Shown: one piece after another, positions 44,515-55,530 of the stretch | How positions within the stretch are numbered: position 1 is the stretch's first letter | How the letters are laid out: the number at the start of each line of letters is the position of its first letter | NCBI GenBank assembly: GCA_963556145.1 | Contig: OY744470.1 | Coordinates: 1,178,001 to 1,242,000 of the forward strand | Direction: 5' to 3' | DNA length: 64,000 nucleotides | Origin: Hygrocybe punicea | Lineage: Eukaryota > Basidiomycota > Agaricomycetes > Agaricales > Hygrophoraceae | Program-made: the position numbers and the translations under genes | The notes under the pieces: model-generated | What the model was told of the DNA's origin: nothing | What the model saw: the letters and a program-made list of their open reading frames with translations, nothing else | The model's database searches: none

Positions 44515-45717
44515 TTGTACAATTCTTTGTATGCTTTGCTGATTTCTCATTGGGTTGACCGGTGGCCCATCGTTCTTGTCTCCAGTGCCTTTGTAATAGT
44601 AGCTTGTCTGGTAGCTTTCCGTCAAATGGTAGTCTTCTCCAACGTTAACCCGTATAAATCACTGCGCCAGGCGCACCAAAGACACGGACACGTATCCAAT
44701 CATAACCAACCATTGCCAGCGTCGTCTGCGCTTGTCTCTTGGCCTTTCTCTGGCCATTGCCGCTCGCCTTCACATTGACCGTTGGCGTGATACATGGAGC
44801 AGGTAGGGAAGCACGAAGAGACCCCCGTCAATGGCTCTCGGTGGCCATACTCGGCCAAAGGGTATTTGATGCCGTGAAAGTTGACTCACTGCGGCGGCTG
44901 TCGTCAACACCAAAAGGAGGCTTGGTGCACCCAGAATACATATGAAATCCTTGTACACGGTCTGAAATGTAGTCGCTAGAAATTTGCAACGGTATGGAAT
45001 GAAATGTGCTTACTCCCTAGCAAATGGTATTGACCCCGACCTTCGTCCAAAAAGTCTCGCAAACGAAGTCGACGACATTAGTACCGGAATGGTTTATCAT
45101 GAGGATTTGCGAGATTCGCCAACGATGCCGTCCTCCCGAATAGAGCACAGGTTCGCCGCTTTTTGCTAGTCCCGGTGCGTAAAGGCTGGCGTCATTCCAT
45201 TCAGATTGAGCTCCACGAGGAAGACGGAAATCAGGTGGCCACAGGGATGGTTGGGAAATGATGAACTGGGGTGTGGGTCCTAGACCCTCCTTGTGTCCTG
45301 CGTTCTGCATTATAGGCGTGTCGTTCAACCACTTCTAACAGCCCACCCTCGGTCAAAAAAAAAGACAACGTATGCTAAGACGGTGACGTCCATTTCAAAG
45401 TCACCAACTTGGTACGGGGAGGCTTCTTTCCATGCTGTAATACAGACCCAGATTCGATTCACCGTTGAATTGGAATCCTGTACGAGGTGGTCTGCGCGAC
45501 GCCTGTGACGAAGTGTGTGTGTGTTCATAGAAATGGGCGATGGGACATACCTCCATTAATGGTTGTAAATAACGGGTGCCGACTTGAGTCAGAGAATACT
45601 GCGTTTGAACTGGTCAAAATCAGACTGGGGCAATGCGGCAGGGGTATATTCCACTGTATGATAAGTCAAACATATCGATTCCATAGCCGTCCTCGACCCT
45701 GGATTGCGGCTTGTATG

Positions 45718-45750
45718 CGAGTACGCACGTGAACTTCACGTGCGTACTCG
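45718..45750. repeat. Perfect palindrome, 16-bp arms
   Basis: CGAGTACGCACGTGAA, one central C, then its exact reverse complement. It lies at the inner edge of the left arm of the inverted duplication and shares its last two bases with the next palindrome. Confidence 0.92.
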
Positions 45751-45795
45751 ATTCATTGACAACCCCACCTTGAAGGTGGGGTTGTCAATGAATCG
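45749..45795. repeat. Perfect palindrome, 23-bp arms
   Basis: The arm begins CGATTCATTGACAACCCC and runs 23 bp; one central G separates it from its exact reverse complement. It follows directly on the 16-bp palindrome. Confidence 0.92.
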
Positions 45796-46129
45796 ACGGC
45801 AGTGGTTGTCTTGGATGTAATACGCACACCGGGTGCTACAATTACTGTCAATTAGTGATTTGCATGGCCTGGCTTGGCCCAATGCCCCGGCATTGGCCCG
45901 GCCTATAAGGGCTCCGCCTTCGGCTGGTACTGGAACGGGACTGAACTTCACTGAAGTAATGAAGCTATGAAATAATTTTTTTGTGAAATAATTTTTTTGT
46001 AAATAGCTTACCCCCAACGCGCTGCAAAGGTGGAAGACGCCTCCGATAAGACCTACGCCAAATGCAACATACCGAACTAGTAGACTGTCAAGGGCCTACA
46101 TTCACTTGCGTACTCCATATAACATAGCG
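45796..46129. other. Spacer of the inverted duplication
   Basis: Unique sequence between the arms with GGCATTGGCCCGGCC-type GC-rich words and two copies of TGAAATAATTTTTTTGT at about 45967-46000. No gene seen. Confidence 0.5.
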
Positions 46130-47349
46130 TACAAGCTGCAATCCAGGTTTCCAGGGCCAAGAACGGCTATGGAATCGATATGTTTGACTTATCATAATCA
46201 TACAGTGGAATATACCCCTGCCGCATTGCCCCAGTCTGATTTCGACCAGTTCAAATGCAGTATTCAAGTCGGCACCCGTTATTTACAACCATTAAAATGG
46301 AGGTATGTCCCGTTATTTGCATCGCCCATTTCTATGAACACACACACTTCGTCACAGGCGTCACCCCGTACAGGATTCCAATTCAACGGTGAATCGAATC
46401 TGGGTCTGTATTACAGCATGGAAAGAAGCCTCCCGTACCAAGTCGGTGACCTTGAAATAGTCCTTGCCGTCTTAGCATGCGTTGTATTTTTTTTGACCTT
46501 GTGCCCTGCGCTCTTCATTATAGGCGCGTCGTTCAACCACTTCTAAAGGCCCACCCTCACCCGGCAGGCGTACACTGCACAGCCAGCGAACTACCGTGGC
46601 GAGGTCGGACTCGGTGGTAAACTTGGCAGGGTCTAGGACCCAAATCCCAGTTCATCATTTCCCAACCGCCACTTGATTTCCGTCTTCCTCAGGGAACTCA
46701 ATCTGAATGGAATGACGCTAGCCTTTACGGACACTGGGACTAGCAAAAAGGTGGCGAAGCTGTGCTCTATTCGGGAGGACGGCATCGTTGGCGAATCTAG
46801 ATAGACGCGCAAATCCTCTGCTCTTGCATGAATGGATGTAGAACGAAGGTATCTGGAAGCAACTCGCTGTATTCGATTATAATCATGATAACCCTTCTGG
46901 TATTCAGGTCGTCGACTTCATTTGCAAGATTTTTGGACGAAGGTGGACTCAATGCCATTCGCTAGGGATCCGGAGTATGCACATTTCATTCCATACCTTT
47001 ACAAACATTAGAAAATTCTGGCGGCTTCTAGCCACTACATTCTAGACCGTGTACAAGGACTTCACATGTATTCCGGGTGCACCAAGCCTCATTTTGGTGT
47101 TGACAGCAGCCCCCGCATCAATTACTATTTGGCCTAGTATGCACTGCTCCCGACGCTGGCAGTGGTTGGTTATGATGGATGTGTGTTGGTGTGCCTGGCG
47201 CAGTGGTTTATTAGGGTGGCGAACGTTGTAGAAGACTACCAGTTGACGGAAAGCTACCAGACAAGCTACTATTACAAAGGCACTGGAGACAAAAATGATG
47301 GGCCGTCAACCCAATGAGAAATCAGCGAAGCATACAAATATTTGTACAA

Positions 47350-47598
47350 CTAGTTAATGCTGATGTTAGCAAAGCTATGGAATGTGACCGTAACATTGGA
47401 TTTCACATAGACACCAGCTCTCTGGGTATCGTTTTCGTTCTTGAAGGCTACGAGCTCCCATCCGAAATTATCCCTGTGCCAAGTATCCGTCGCTCCAGGG
47501 TTCAGCGGATACCATGCGTCACTGCCACCATGGTTGTAGTTCGAAACAAAAGCATAGATTTCCGAACCGGACGCGTTGGCGATGGTAAATGTCGGCAT
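47350..47598 (-). CDS. Small 82-aa protein, copy B
   Basis: Single-exon 82-residue paralogue of the 44266-44514 product, starting MPTFTIANASGSEIYAFVSN and of exactly the same length. Changes such as NHGGSDAWYPLNPGATDTWH and FGWELVAFKN are mostly conservative. It reads towards copy A from the right arm of the inverted duplication, and its upstream region keeps a TATAAAAG box 208 bp from the ATG. Equal length, an open frame and a conserved promoter in both copies suggest both are expressed. Function unknown. Confidence 0.78.
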   Translation of the reverse strand: MPTFTIANASGSEIYAFVSNYNHGGSDAWYPLNPGATDTWHRDNFGWELVAFKNENDTQRAGVYVKSNVTVTFHSFANISIN

Positions 47599-47798
47599 CT
47601 ATATTCAGAGTAAGCAAGCGCGGTACAGCGGTGACAGGAACGAGTTTACTACGAAAACAAACAGGGCACAGCTGTGAGTGGTTGACACAGAAAGATTTCT
47701 AGTAGTATCAACGATGAACAGTGTGGTATTCAAGTTGAAGAGTGGACACGATGGTTCAAAAGATTGTTCGTGGGTGAAAGATACTTTACAAAGTCCAA

Positions 47799-47806
47799 CT
47801 TTTATA
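47799..47806 (-). promoter_or_regulatory. TATA box of the right small-protein gene
   Basis: TATAAAAG on the minus strand about 208 bp before the ATG at 47598, matching the left copy's box. Confidence 0.5.
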
Positions 47807-48278
47807 CTGTTCATGAACCCTTTTTTGATTGAGACGGGATCTTTGAGGGAGCGAGTGGACCTGAATTCTGCAATGCGAGGCTGTTTCGGAAGTCCTACGA
47901 CAGGTACCCACGATCGCTCCAATACTCGTTCATACCTCGTTCTGAAGTTAGAACCTTCAAGGAGATTGAAGTAAGCCGGGAAACATGGCTAATTAATAAT
48001 TGGGTGTCGCACAATTTACTATTTAATAGTATGAACCGAGGTTGGAGTCTTGGAGACCGTTCACGATGATATTATTCTGCTGGTGAGCGATCGACCTTTG
48101 TTATCTCACCAACAGCTTGGTACATATTATGGAAGCGACATCTTTACATCGATGTTCTCACCTTGGACACCTGGCCTTCCCACACTGATAGTGGCTGATA
48201 GTGGCAGCAAAAAAATCCGCCGCCGATGGCACCAATGTTGCCATCAGACCGATATCATCCTGAAGTCTAATGATACAC

Positions 48279-48525
48279 TGAAGGGATCTTTTAGGTGTAA
48301 GGGAGAAAAGTGTCTAGAATAATTACTTCCAGATTTGCTTGAATTTTTATTTTATTTTATTTGTTGCACATGTCTTCCTTTTTCCATATCATGATGTTGT
48401 GGTAGGATAACTGTCTGATTGTATATAGCCTAGTAGACACAAAAAAGACATGCAACAAAAAAAAAACCATCTGGAAGTAATTATTCTAGCCATGTTTCTT
48501 CCTTACACCTAAAAGATCCCTTCAA
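48279..48525. repeat. Imperfect hairpin repeat, MITE-like
   Basis: Left arm (GAAGGGATCTTTTAGGTGTA ... AATAATTACTTCCAGAT, 48279-48336) and right arm (48469-48525) are inverted copies. Inner segments (TTTGTTGCACATGTCTT and AAGACATGCAACAAA) also pair. Coding potential is nil. No certain target duplication was found. Confidence 0.65.
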
Positions 48526-49485
48526 TATACATCCTATTTTGGGTTATCTGTAGTGGCACCACCATGGATTTTTTCAAAATGAGATTCTGCATAATTGTGC
48601 AATGTGCTGTGTGCCTGAATTATCTCGAGACCAAATATCTTGAAGATCTGCCTGACAATAAGATCCACAGATATCTAGCCAGAATTCCTAAATAATTGGG
48701 TCCCATTTTCTTTTTTCTGAATACATGTACACAATAATGAAAACATTAAAGGCCTAAATAATTGTATTTTCAGTATGCACTATTTTTTGTATGAATACTG
48801 CATTCAGATAAAAATATTTTCTACAATATTTTCACAAGTGAAACAACAATGCAAATAGTTTTATTAATAAAAATGTGACTGGTTATTTGCATATTATTAG
48901 ATCACAAAAAATCCTCGTCTGTCTCCTGTAAAAGCAAGCCTAGTATTTCTCTTACTTGGCAAAGCAATCAGCAGTGGTTGATGCTGGGTTTGAATTGGGG
49001 ACAGCACTTCAACAACTGCCACCAGTAGGGATGCCAGCACCCCAAGCATCCCAAGCACCAATGGTTGTTGTGTCTGCTCCAATGTCTTGTAGCAATGCCT
49101 AGTGTTGCCATAGCTCAGCTCGGCTCAGCTCTGGCTCAGCTATCACCAGCTTGTCCTTTTTTGGCTAGGTGAGCCAAGCTGAGCCATTGCTCAGGAACAG
49201 CTTCAGCCCAGCTTCAGCTCAGCTCCAGTTTAAGCTGCAGTTTACATCCTAAAAAGGTAGTTCCTGCAATCACACTGGTGCTATGGCTGCAATTATATAT
49301 AGTGTTTTGTAAAAGAGTTAGGCTAAGACTAGCATTGGTCTACCAACTTTCGCAATTTATAACCCATTACTAGTGTGATTTCTAAGTGTTTGTTGAGACA
49401 ATACTGTATTCTTGACAAAACAAAGTTGTGTGATATAGTGTGTGGTAGCTCATTCTGTAACAATGTGAGTCTGCCCAATTATCCA
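48526..49485. other. AT-rich intergenic region
   Basis: No gene. A stretch at about 49115-49250 repeats words such as CAGCTCAGCT and GAGCCAAGCTGAGCC. Confidence 0.4.
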
Positions 49486-49697
49486 AGCCCCAGGTACATT
49501 GCCTGACTGACATGGTGCACTTTGAGTCAGCTCAATCCGAGCTCCGGTTACATTGCATGAATACTTACATGGCACACTTTGAGTCAGCTCCATCTGAGCC
49601 TGGTTTCATTGCCTGACTGACATGGTGCACTGTGAGTCAGCACAATCTGAGCCCTGGTTTCATTGCCTGACTGACATGGCGCACTTTGAGTCAGTAT
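49486..49697. repeat. Tandem repeat of about 60 bp
   Basis: Three to four degenerate units containing CTGACATGGTGCACTTTGAG, TCAGCTCAATC and GGTT(A/T)CATTG. No coding sense. Confidence 0.75.
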
Positions 49698-51110
49698 GCC
49701 TTATTCCTTCAATGTTTGCCCAACAAGGGACCTCTCAGGGTGCTCACGCAGGAATCAAGTGGAAACGGTGTCGATGTTGAAGGATGAGACTATCTACTAC
49801 ATCAGACTGACTAAGGTCAACCGTGGGAACTGGGCATGTGACAGCCCAGGCCCAACTACTACAACGTGTTTATTTTCAGCTTGTGCATTGATGTAGAGGT
49901 CTGGGGGAGGCCGAACAAGGCACTGAGCAATGGCAAAGTAGGCATACTACACTGTGTGAACACATAGCACTAAGTAGCCTTCAAATTTATAATTTATTGA
50001 CTGTTGGGTAGGAATCACAGGGCATGGTTTGAGCTGACTCAATGTTACATTTTTCAACTCCCCAACTCCGATTCCAACCATGACAATTCCACTTTACCAC
50101 ACCTTCCTTTTTTATTCCCATTTGCCTTTTGTCTTCTTTTGGACATTATTGTTTATTCTTGTTCTTGTTTCCTTTTTATCCTTTCTTCTGGAACAATCCA
50201 GACCGACCATGGATACATCCCCATGTGACCTTGCTGTACCCAAATAGTCTCCTTGCCATTGTCTTTTCCCTTGTCCTGACATATTGTTTACTTCATCCCA
50301 CAACAAACACAATGGCTGTACTCCCAACACAGCTAATCACCGTGATTATTATCAGCATCATTGCCATTGCTTTCCTTATCGGTTTCTACCTTGTCATGAT
50401 CTATCTTTGGCATCAACATCCTCCTGCCATTGATACCTCCAACTTCCACCTCGACAATATATCAACATGTAATTGACAATTGCCATACCTGGATATTTGG
50501 TTTCCACTTTCATATTCTGTGCCTACCATTATCCTCCCTGATCATCTGATGACATTCCTCACCTGCATGCATACTCTGAACAATCCTTGATCACAAGACA
50601 TTTCACTGTTCCTTCCAATCTGATCATCACCGAAGCACATTCTTTTGAACTTCAACCACAGACCATGCAACTTCCCAATACAGTGAACCAACCCCTATTG
50701 TATATTTTTCACACGTCATCGCTTCAATGCAGTACCTGACAATGTATTCCCACAGCTTGTCACCTGTGCCATGACTTGAAACCTGGACCCACATTCATTT
50801 ATCCTTTTCCATCTGTAACCTTGATACCTCCCACACTCATTTACAACAATACCCTTTCTTTGACATCAGGTGGACTGCATTGTTCCACACACAGGACAAG
50901 ACATTGCCCCTTGATACGTCATTGACACAGACATTGTAATTCAGCACAGCTTACGCTGTTTGCATGTCTGACCTTGACTATCCCACCGTCCTAGTTGGTT
51001 TTCTCCTAACACATTCCTTTGTTTTCTTTCATACTGACCTTGTCGCTATATCTATGCTACCTCAAGACACTCTCTTCACTCTTTAACCCAACCATACAAT
51101 GCACTTGCCA
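49698..51110. other. Gene-poor region
   Basis: No gene supported. A short open frame at 50129-50476 on the plus strand is very hydrophobic (two or three possible membrane segments, ITVIIISIIAIAFLIGFYLV) but has no upstream signals or known domain, and the surrounding sequence is T-rich, which favours such frames by chance. Confidence 0.4.
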
Positions 51111-51118
51111 GACTGTGC
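51111..51118. repeat. Left target duplication of the hAT-type element
   Basis: GACTGTGC, repeated exactly at 52828-52835. Confidence 0.85.
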
Positions 51119-51675
51119 TAGTGTTGGGGAAGTTCGGTTCAGTCCAGTTTTGGGCCTTTTTGCCCCAAACTGGAACCGAACCATTTGGTTCCTGCTAAAA
51201 AATCCTAAACCAAAACTGAAACCAATGTAAACTGTTTACATCAGTTTGGTTTCGGTCCAAATGCAGTTCAGACCGCGAACCGCCTGCCCTCAGTGCCATC
51301 TGACCTTGCAATAGTGCTGCACACATCAATTGATGTGGCCAGCCTATATGCAAGGTGGGATTTGGGTACTGAGGTGCTGGCACACCTTGCGCAGGCATTG
51401 AGCCATGCGTGCGTCTCTTCACATGGGTGTCCAGATGCATCATATGCATTGTGCATGCAACAATGTCTGGGTTGCATCTGGGTTGGTTGTTTCTGGCAGA
51501 CGCGTGGTGGTTGTTTCTGGTGGACAGGTGGTGGCTGTTTCTGGTGGATGTGTGGTGGATGTTTCCAGCAGACGTGTGGTGGTGGTGGTGTATGAGCCTC
51601 TCCACATGGGCATGGGTGTCCTGACGTGTCATACGTTGTACATGCAATGATGGCTGGGTTGACCCCGCATTGGCC

Positions 51676-52037
51676 TGTGTTGGTGTTGCGTGGTGGTGTT
51701 GGTGTTGCGTGGTGGTGTTGGTGTTGCGTGGTGGTGTTGGTGTTGCGTGGTGGTGTTGGTGTTGCGTGGTGGTGTTGGTGTTGCGTGGTGGTGTTGGTGT
51801 TGCGTGGTGGTGTTGGTGTTGCGTGGTGGTGTTGGTGTTGCGTGGTGGTGTTGGTGTTGCGTGGTGGTGTTGGTGTTGCGTGGTGGTGTTGGTGTTGCGT
51901 GGTGGTGTTGGTGTTGCGTGGTGGTGTTGGTGTTGCGTGGTGGTGTTGGTGTTGCGTGGTGGTGTTGGTGTTGCGTGGTGGTGTTGGTGTTGCGTGGTGG
52001 TGTTGGTGTTGCGTGGTGGTGTTGGTGTTGCGTGGTA
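51676..52037. repeat. 19-bp minisatellite inside the hAT-type element
   Basis: About 19 almost perfect copies of GTTGCGTGGTGGTGTTGGT. Since 19 is not a multiple of three, every frame has a 19-residue period, giving long false open frames on both strands. Confidence 0.93.
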
Positions 52038-52204
52038 CGGTGCCAGGTTCTATTATGTACGAATACAATCAATAAAAAAATCAATACAAATACATATTGC
52101 AAAGGAGCGGGGGTGGATGCACCACCCTCTGCTGCTTGTTGACTGCCACTCCACCCCATTCACTTTTGTTTGCGTGCGTGCACATCTTGGATGCATTGTT
52201 GTTG

Positions 52205-52345
52205 GCGTCCGACTTGGACACGTTGCTGGTTGGCCATGTTGTTGGTTGGCCATGTTGTTGGTTGGCTGCATTGTTGGTTGGCCGCATTGTTGGTTGGCCG
52301 TGTTGTTGGTTGGCTGCATTGTTGGTTGGCTGCATTGTTGTTGGC
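52205..52345. repeat. TTGGTTGGC tandem repeat inside the hAT-type element
   Basis: Imperfect units of about 18-19 bp (GTTGTTGGTTGGCCAT, GCATTGTTGGTTGGCCGC). Confidence 0.8.
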
Positions 52346-52827
52346 GTCCGACGTGGCTGTCCTGGGTTGTGGCTGTCACAGCAATCGTCGTTGTCGTTGT
52401 AGTGGTAGTGGTAGTGGTGGTAGTGGGGTGGTAGTAATGGTGGTGGTGTCCAGGCCATTGACCGGGAACTGAAGTTTGGTTAGTGTCAAATAAAATAAAA
52501 CTTACATGGGCGACAGGGTACTCCCTGCCACCCATTTTGTTGACCTTGGGTGCTCTGTCATCCTCGTTTGGCATATGTTGTGGGCATTGTGGGTGGTTGC
52601 AGAGGTGACTTGGTGACTTTGGAAGTCAGCCAAGTGGCTGACTGGGGAATATTGGTTTGTGGTTCAAACTTAGTTTGAAACCGTTTCGGCCTGCAGCCAA
52701 ATCCCCAAACCAGAGACCAAATTGGTCAGTCTCAGCCACAATTTCCCAACCCAGAACTGAAACCACCAGTTTTGGTTCAGTCTAAACCAGGTTTGCATTG
52801 GTCTGAGACCAAACTTCCCCAACACTA

Positions 52828-52835
52828 GACTGTGC
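52828..52835. repeat. Right target duplication of the hAT-type element
   Basis: GACTGTGC, identical to 51111-51118. Confidence 0.85.
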
Positions 52836-55165
52836 ACTTGCTCATTACAGTAAGTGTAGACCTCAAATAGGCAATTCTGCATATCACATGATCCAATGAC
52901 AAATCATCCGAGTCATCCAGACCTCTTCTTTCCCTCAATGACATCCAGGCCTCCAGTTGGATCATGAGAACATCAACATGAGCATGCCTCATGTCTGCCT
53001 CATGGTGAACACATGGTGTAGTTGGATTTGCTGTAGCTTCATGGTTTGACTTCTATTTACCTCCCCTCAAGGCCAGTCACTATATCTACTGTTCTTGTTG
53101 TTGGTTCGGACTTTTTCTTCTTTTCTCTTCTTTATGTTTAGTCTGGTTCTTTGGGCAGACCCTCTTGTCTCGGGTAACCCCCACGGCTCATAATGACTTT
53201 AGACCATGAACCCCCCACTTGCAGCAGTGTTGTCTTAGTTTTAAGCAACAATGAAACTGCTGTTCTCTCCTCTGGAAACTGCCACCCAGTTAAGTTGATT
53301 GTTGCTGGACCTCACTGCAGAAGTGATCCATAACACTCAAACCATGCCAATATCCACATCATCATGCACCTGATCAATGGGTTTGAGTAAACTCACACCA
53401 AATATCATTGGACTCAGATGAGTGGATTCATTTCATCACTCAAACAAAGTTATGAGTTGGGCTTACTGCATAATGAGCCAGGCCATATGTCAACTGCTGC
53501 GCTTGTTTTGATGCTGATAATGGTTGATGTGTTGTGAGGTCGAATGGCTAGAGCTCAGGCACAACAGCAAAAGCATCATCTTCATTCGAACAGCCAGTGA
53601 AAATGTGGGTAATTGCCATTTTCAGAAAAGGTGGTGTCACAGTGCAGATTTTACCATTTTTGGAAAACCCCCCCAAAACTCATGCAAGCTCTAACACCCT
53701 TGATACTCCTCTGATCGACAAGATTGGTTGAGTAAAGTTCAAGTACAACACTGCAGCTAGGCAGCCCCTACTTTACTTTTTTAGTTTGGCCCATTTTTCA
53801 TTCTGCATGCCAGAGACATCTCAAATTCGTATGCAATGAATAACAGCCTAAGTACCTAATGAAAATAAAAGTTCTTATACTAGAAAATGTGCATTTAGAC
53901 CATGCTGAGGCAGCCCCACAAAATGATTTGGGGAAATTGTGCCCCATTGGAGTTGATGCACATTGACACAGGAGATGTGGGGAGATATCTCCATTTTAAA
54001 TAATGTGTAGATAATGACTTATAAATTGAAACTATTTTCATTGTTATCCCTGATACATATATTGTACAGAAAATAAATATATCTGGAAACAATATCTTGA
54101 GGCAAAATAGAGCTTCCCAAAAGTCTAATTATTCTCACTCTTATTGTTGTCCTTATTTTGTATCGGTATTTGCCATCCAGAAATTCTTAAAATATTCCTC
54201 CCAATATCCATAACATGGATATCAACTCAATTGTTTAGCATATCTGAGCCACAGATACTGACCAGAAATTCTGCAAAAAATAATAATATTTGTCTAAAAA
54301 ATAAATTAACTATTAGGACAGAAGATATTGATCAGGAAATATAAATTATTTGCTTTGGTTTCTGACTTCCAGATACCCAGCCAGAACTTTATATTACCTG
54401 GCTTCCAGATATTCAGCAGCCCACTGAGTGGCCCACTCAGAGGCCCACTTGGTGGCCACTCAGAGGCCTGCTTCCACCACTGATATAGCAGTGGATTTCC
54501 ATACTCCCACTTGACCCTCTCAGGACCACTGCACCCTCTTCACCATCTGTCCTGCGCCCTGCACCTTTTCATACTTCATTGTAAGGGCAGTATATATGCA
54601 TATTTGTGTAGATGAGACCTCCTTACATTTCAAAGTATGCTTCATCACAATAATAAACGTGCACTGTCATCATGTGTGAACTATCCATCTGCTTGAAATT
54701 GACAGTGAGATGACCTCTTCTGAGCCAGTCATTCCCACTTTCACCATGCCAACTAGACCTGTCAGGCATCACATTCCTGTTTCAATTCAAGAAGAGCAAA
54801 AAATGAATGTATCTAACAATCGCACTCCTGATTTTGTCAATCCAGAGGGCTTTTAAGTGGCAATGCTCGATGATTTGTCGGTCACCATGTGGAGGCTTGC
54901 CATGTTTCTTGCTGTAAAAATCCCCCCAAATGACAGTGAACACACACTCATTTTGTTTTGAGATCTTAGGAGCCAGTAAGAGCATCAATGAACCATCTGT
55001 ACAAAGTCGCTTACCCAAACATGGTAGAAACACAATGTAAGATGTGATGTAAGATGGAAGTGTCAATGACAAGAACAGACATGCAAAATGGTTGAATTGG
55101 CAAGAGAAAAAAACATTGAATGTGGCATTCTGTGAGGAGGGAAGGAGTGTATATTGCCAGGAGTG
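52836..55165. other. Gene-free AT-rich region
   Basis: No gene, RNA or clear repeat supported over about 2.3 kb. Short degenerate direct repeats (CACTCAGAGGCCC near 54420-54470) occur. Confidence 0.45.
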
Positions 55166-55201
55166 TGTAACTATTCTACCGAATCATGGTTTGCTGGCCG
55201 C

Positions 55202-55385
55202 TGTGGTGAACGCGGCCTGGGTAGGCGCGGATTCGGGGTGTGCGAGATCGTTGTCCCTGGGGTCAAAACCCAAAACTCAACTTGTTTGTGACTATTTACA
55301 ACAGCCACTACATACAAATAATAGAACAAATAGAGAATATAGTAAAATGAGTGAATATGTACCCAGAGATATAGATGTCTCTACA
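55202..55385 (-). repeat. LTR (left) of the second non-autonomous element
   Basis: 184 bp, differing from the right copy at only about one position (TATGTACCC against TACGTACCC), so the insertion is recent. Confidence 0.9.
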
Positions 55386-55530
55386 TCCAGTAGGGACACA
55401 AATAGAGACTGTCCCCAGTCTCACATAAGGCAAGGGAGGAAGAAATAGGAAAAAGAAAAAGGGAGGGAGGGAAGGGACAATACTGAAAACAAAACAAACA
55501 AAACAAAACAAAAACAAAAATCCAATCAAC

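Larger units (their letters stand above)
43885..45715 (+). repeat. Left arm of a large inverted duplication
   Basis: Imperfect reverse-complement match to about 46130-47977, including the 82-aa gene, its TATA box and long 3' flanking DNA. Examples are GTCATTCCATTCAGATTGAG near 45190 against CTCAATCTGAATGGAATGAC near 46695, and GGGGCAATGCGGCAGGGGTA near 45630 against its complement near 46213. Indels and substitutions throughout show it is not a fresh event. Confidence 0.85.
46130..47977 (-). repeat. Right arm of the large inverted duplication
   Basis: Reverse complement of 43885-45715 with many differences. It contains the second small-protein gene on the minus strand and its TATA box at 47799-47806. 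Confidence 0.85.
51119..52827. mobile_element. Non-autonomous hAT-type DNA transposon (1,709 bp)
   Basis: Terminal inverted repeats TAGTGTTGGGGAAGTT and AACTTCCCCAACACTA are flanked by an exact 8-bp duplication, the hallmark of the hAT superfamily. No transposase is encoded. The interior holds a 19-bp minisatellite, a second repeat of TTGGTTGGC units and a GTGGTAGTGG run. On the minus strand a short exon-like stretch (MPNEDDRAPKVNKMGGREYP from 52574, then GTAAGT...CTAAC...TTCAG) suggests a former gene, but the rest is repeat sequence. Confidence 0.85.

Noticed and set aside
49105..49260. Possible second hAT end (TAGTGTTGCCATAGCTCAG)
   Set aside because: No matching inverted end or 8-bp duplication could be found in the window.
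50129..50476. Small membrane protein gene
   Set aside because: Hydrophobic stretch expected from T-rich DNA; no domain, promoter or paralogue seen.
51268..52434. His/Thr/Pro or Trp/Val/Cys repeat proteins on both strands
   Set aside because: Artefacts of the 19-bp repeat, which has no stop codon in any frame.
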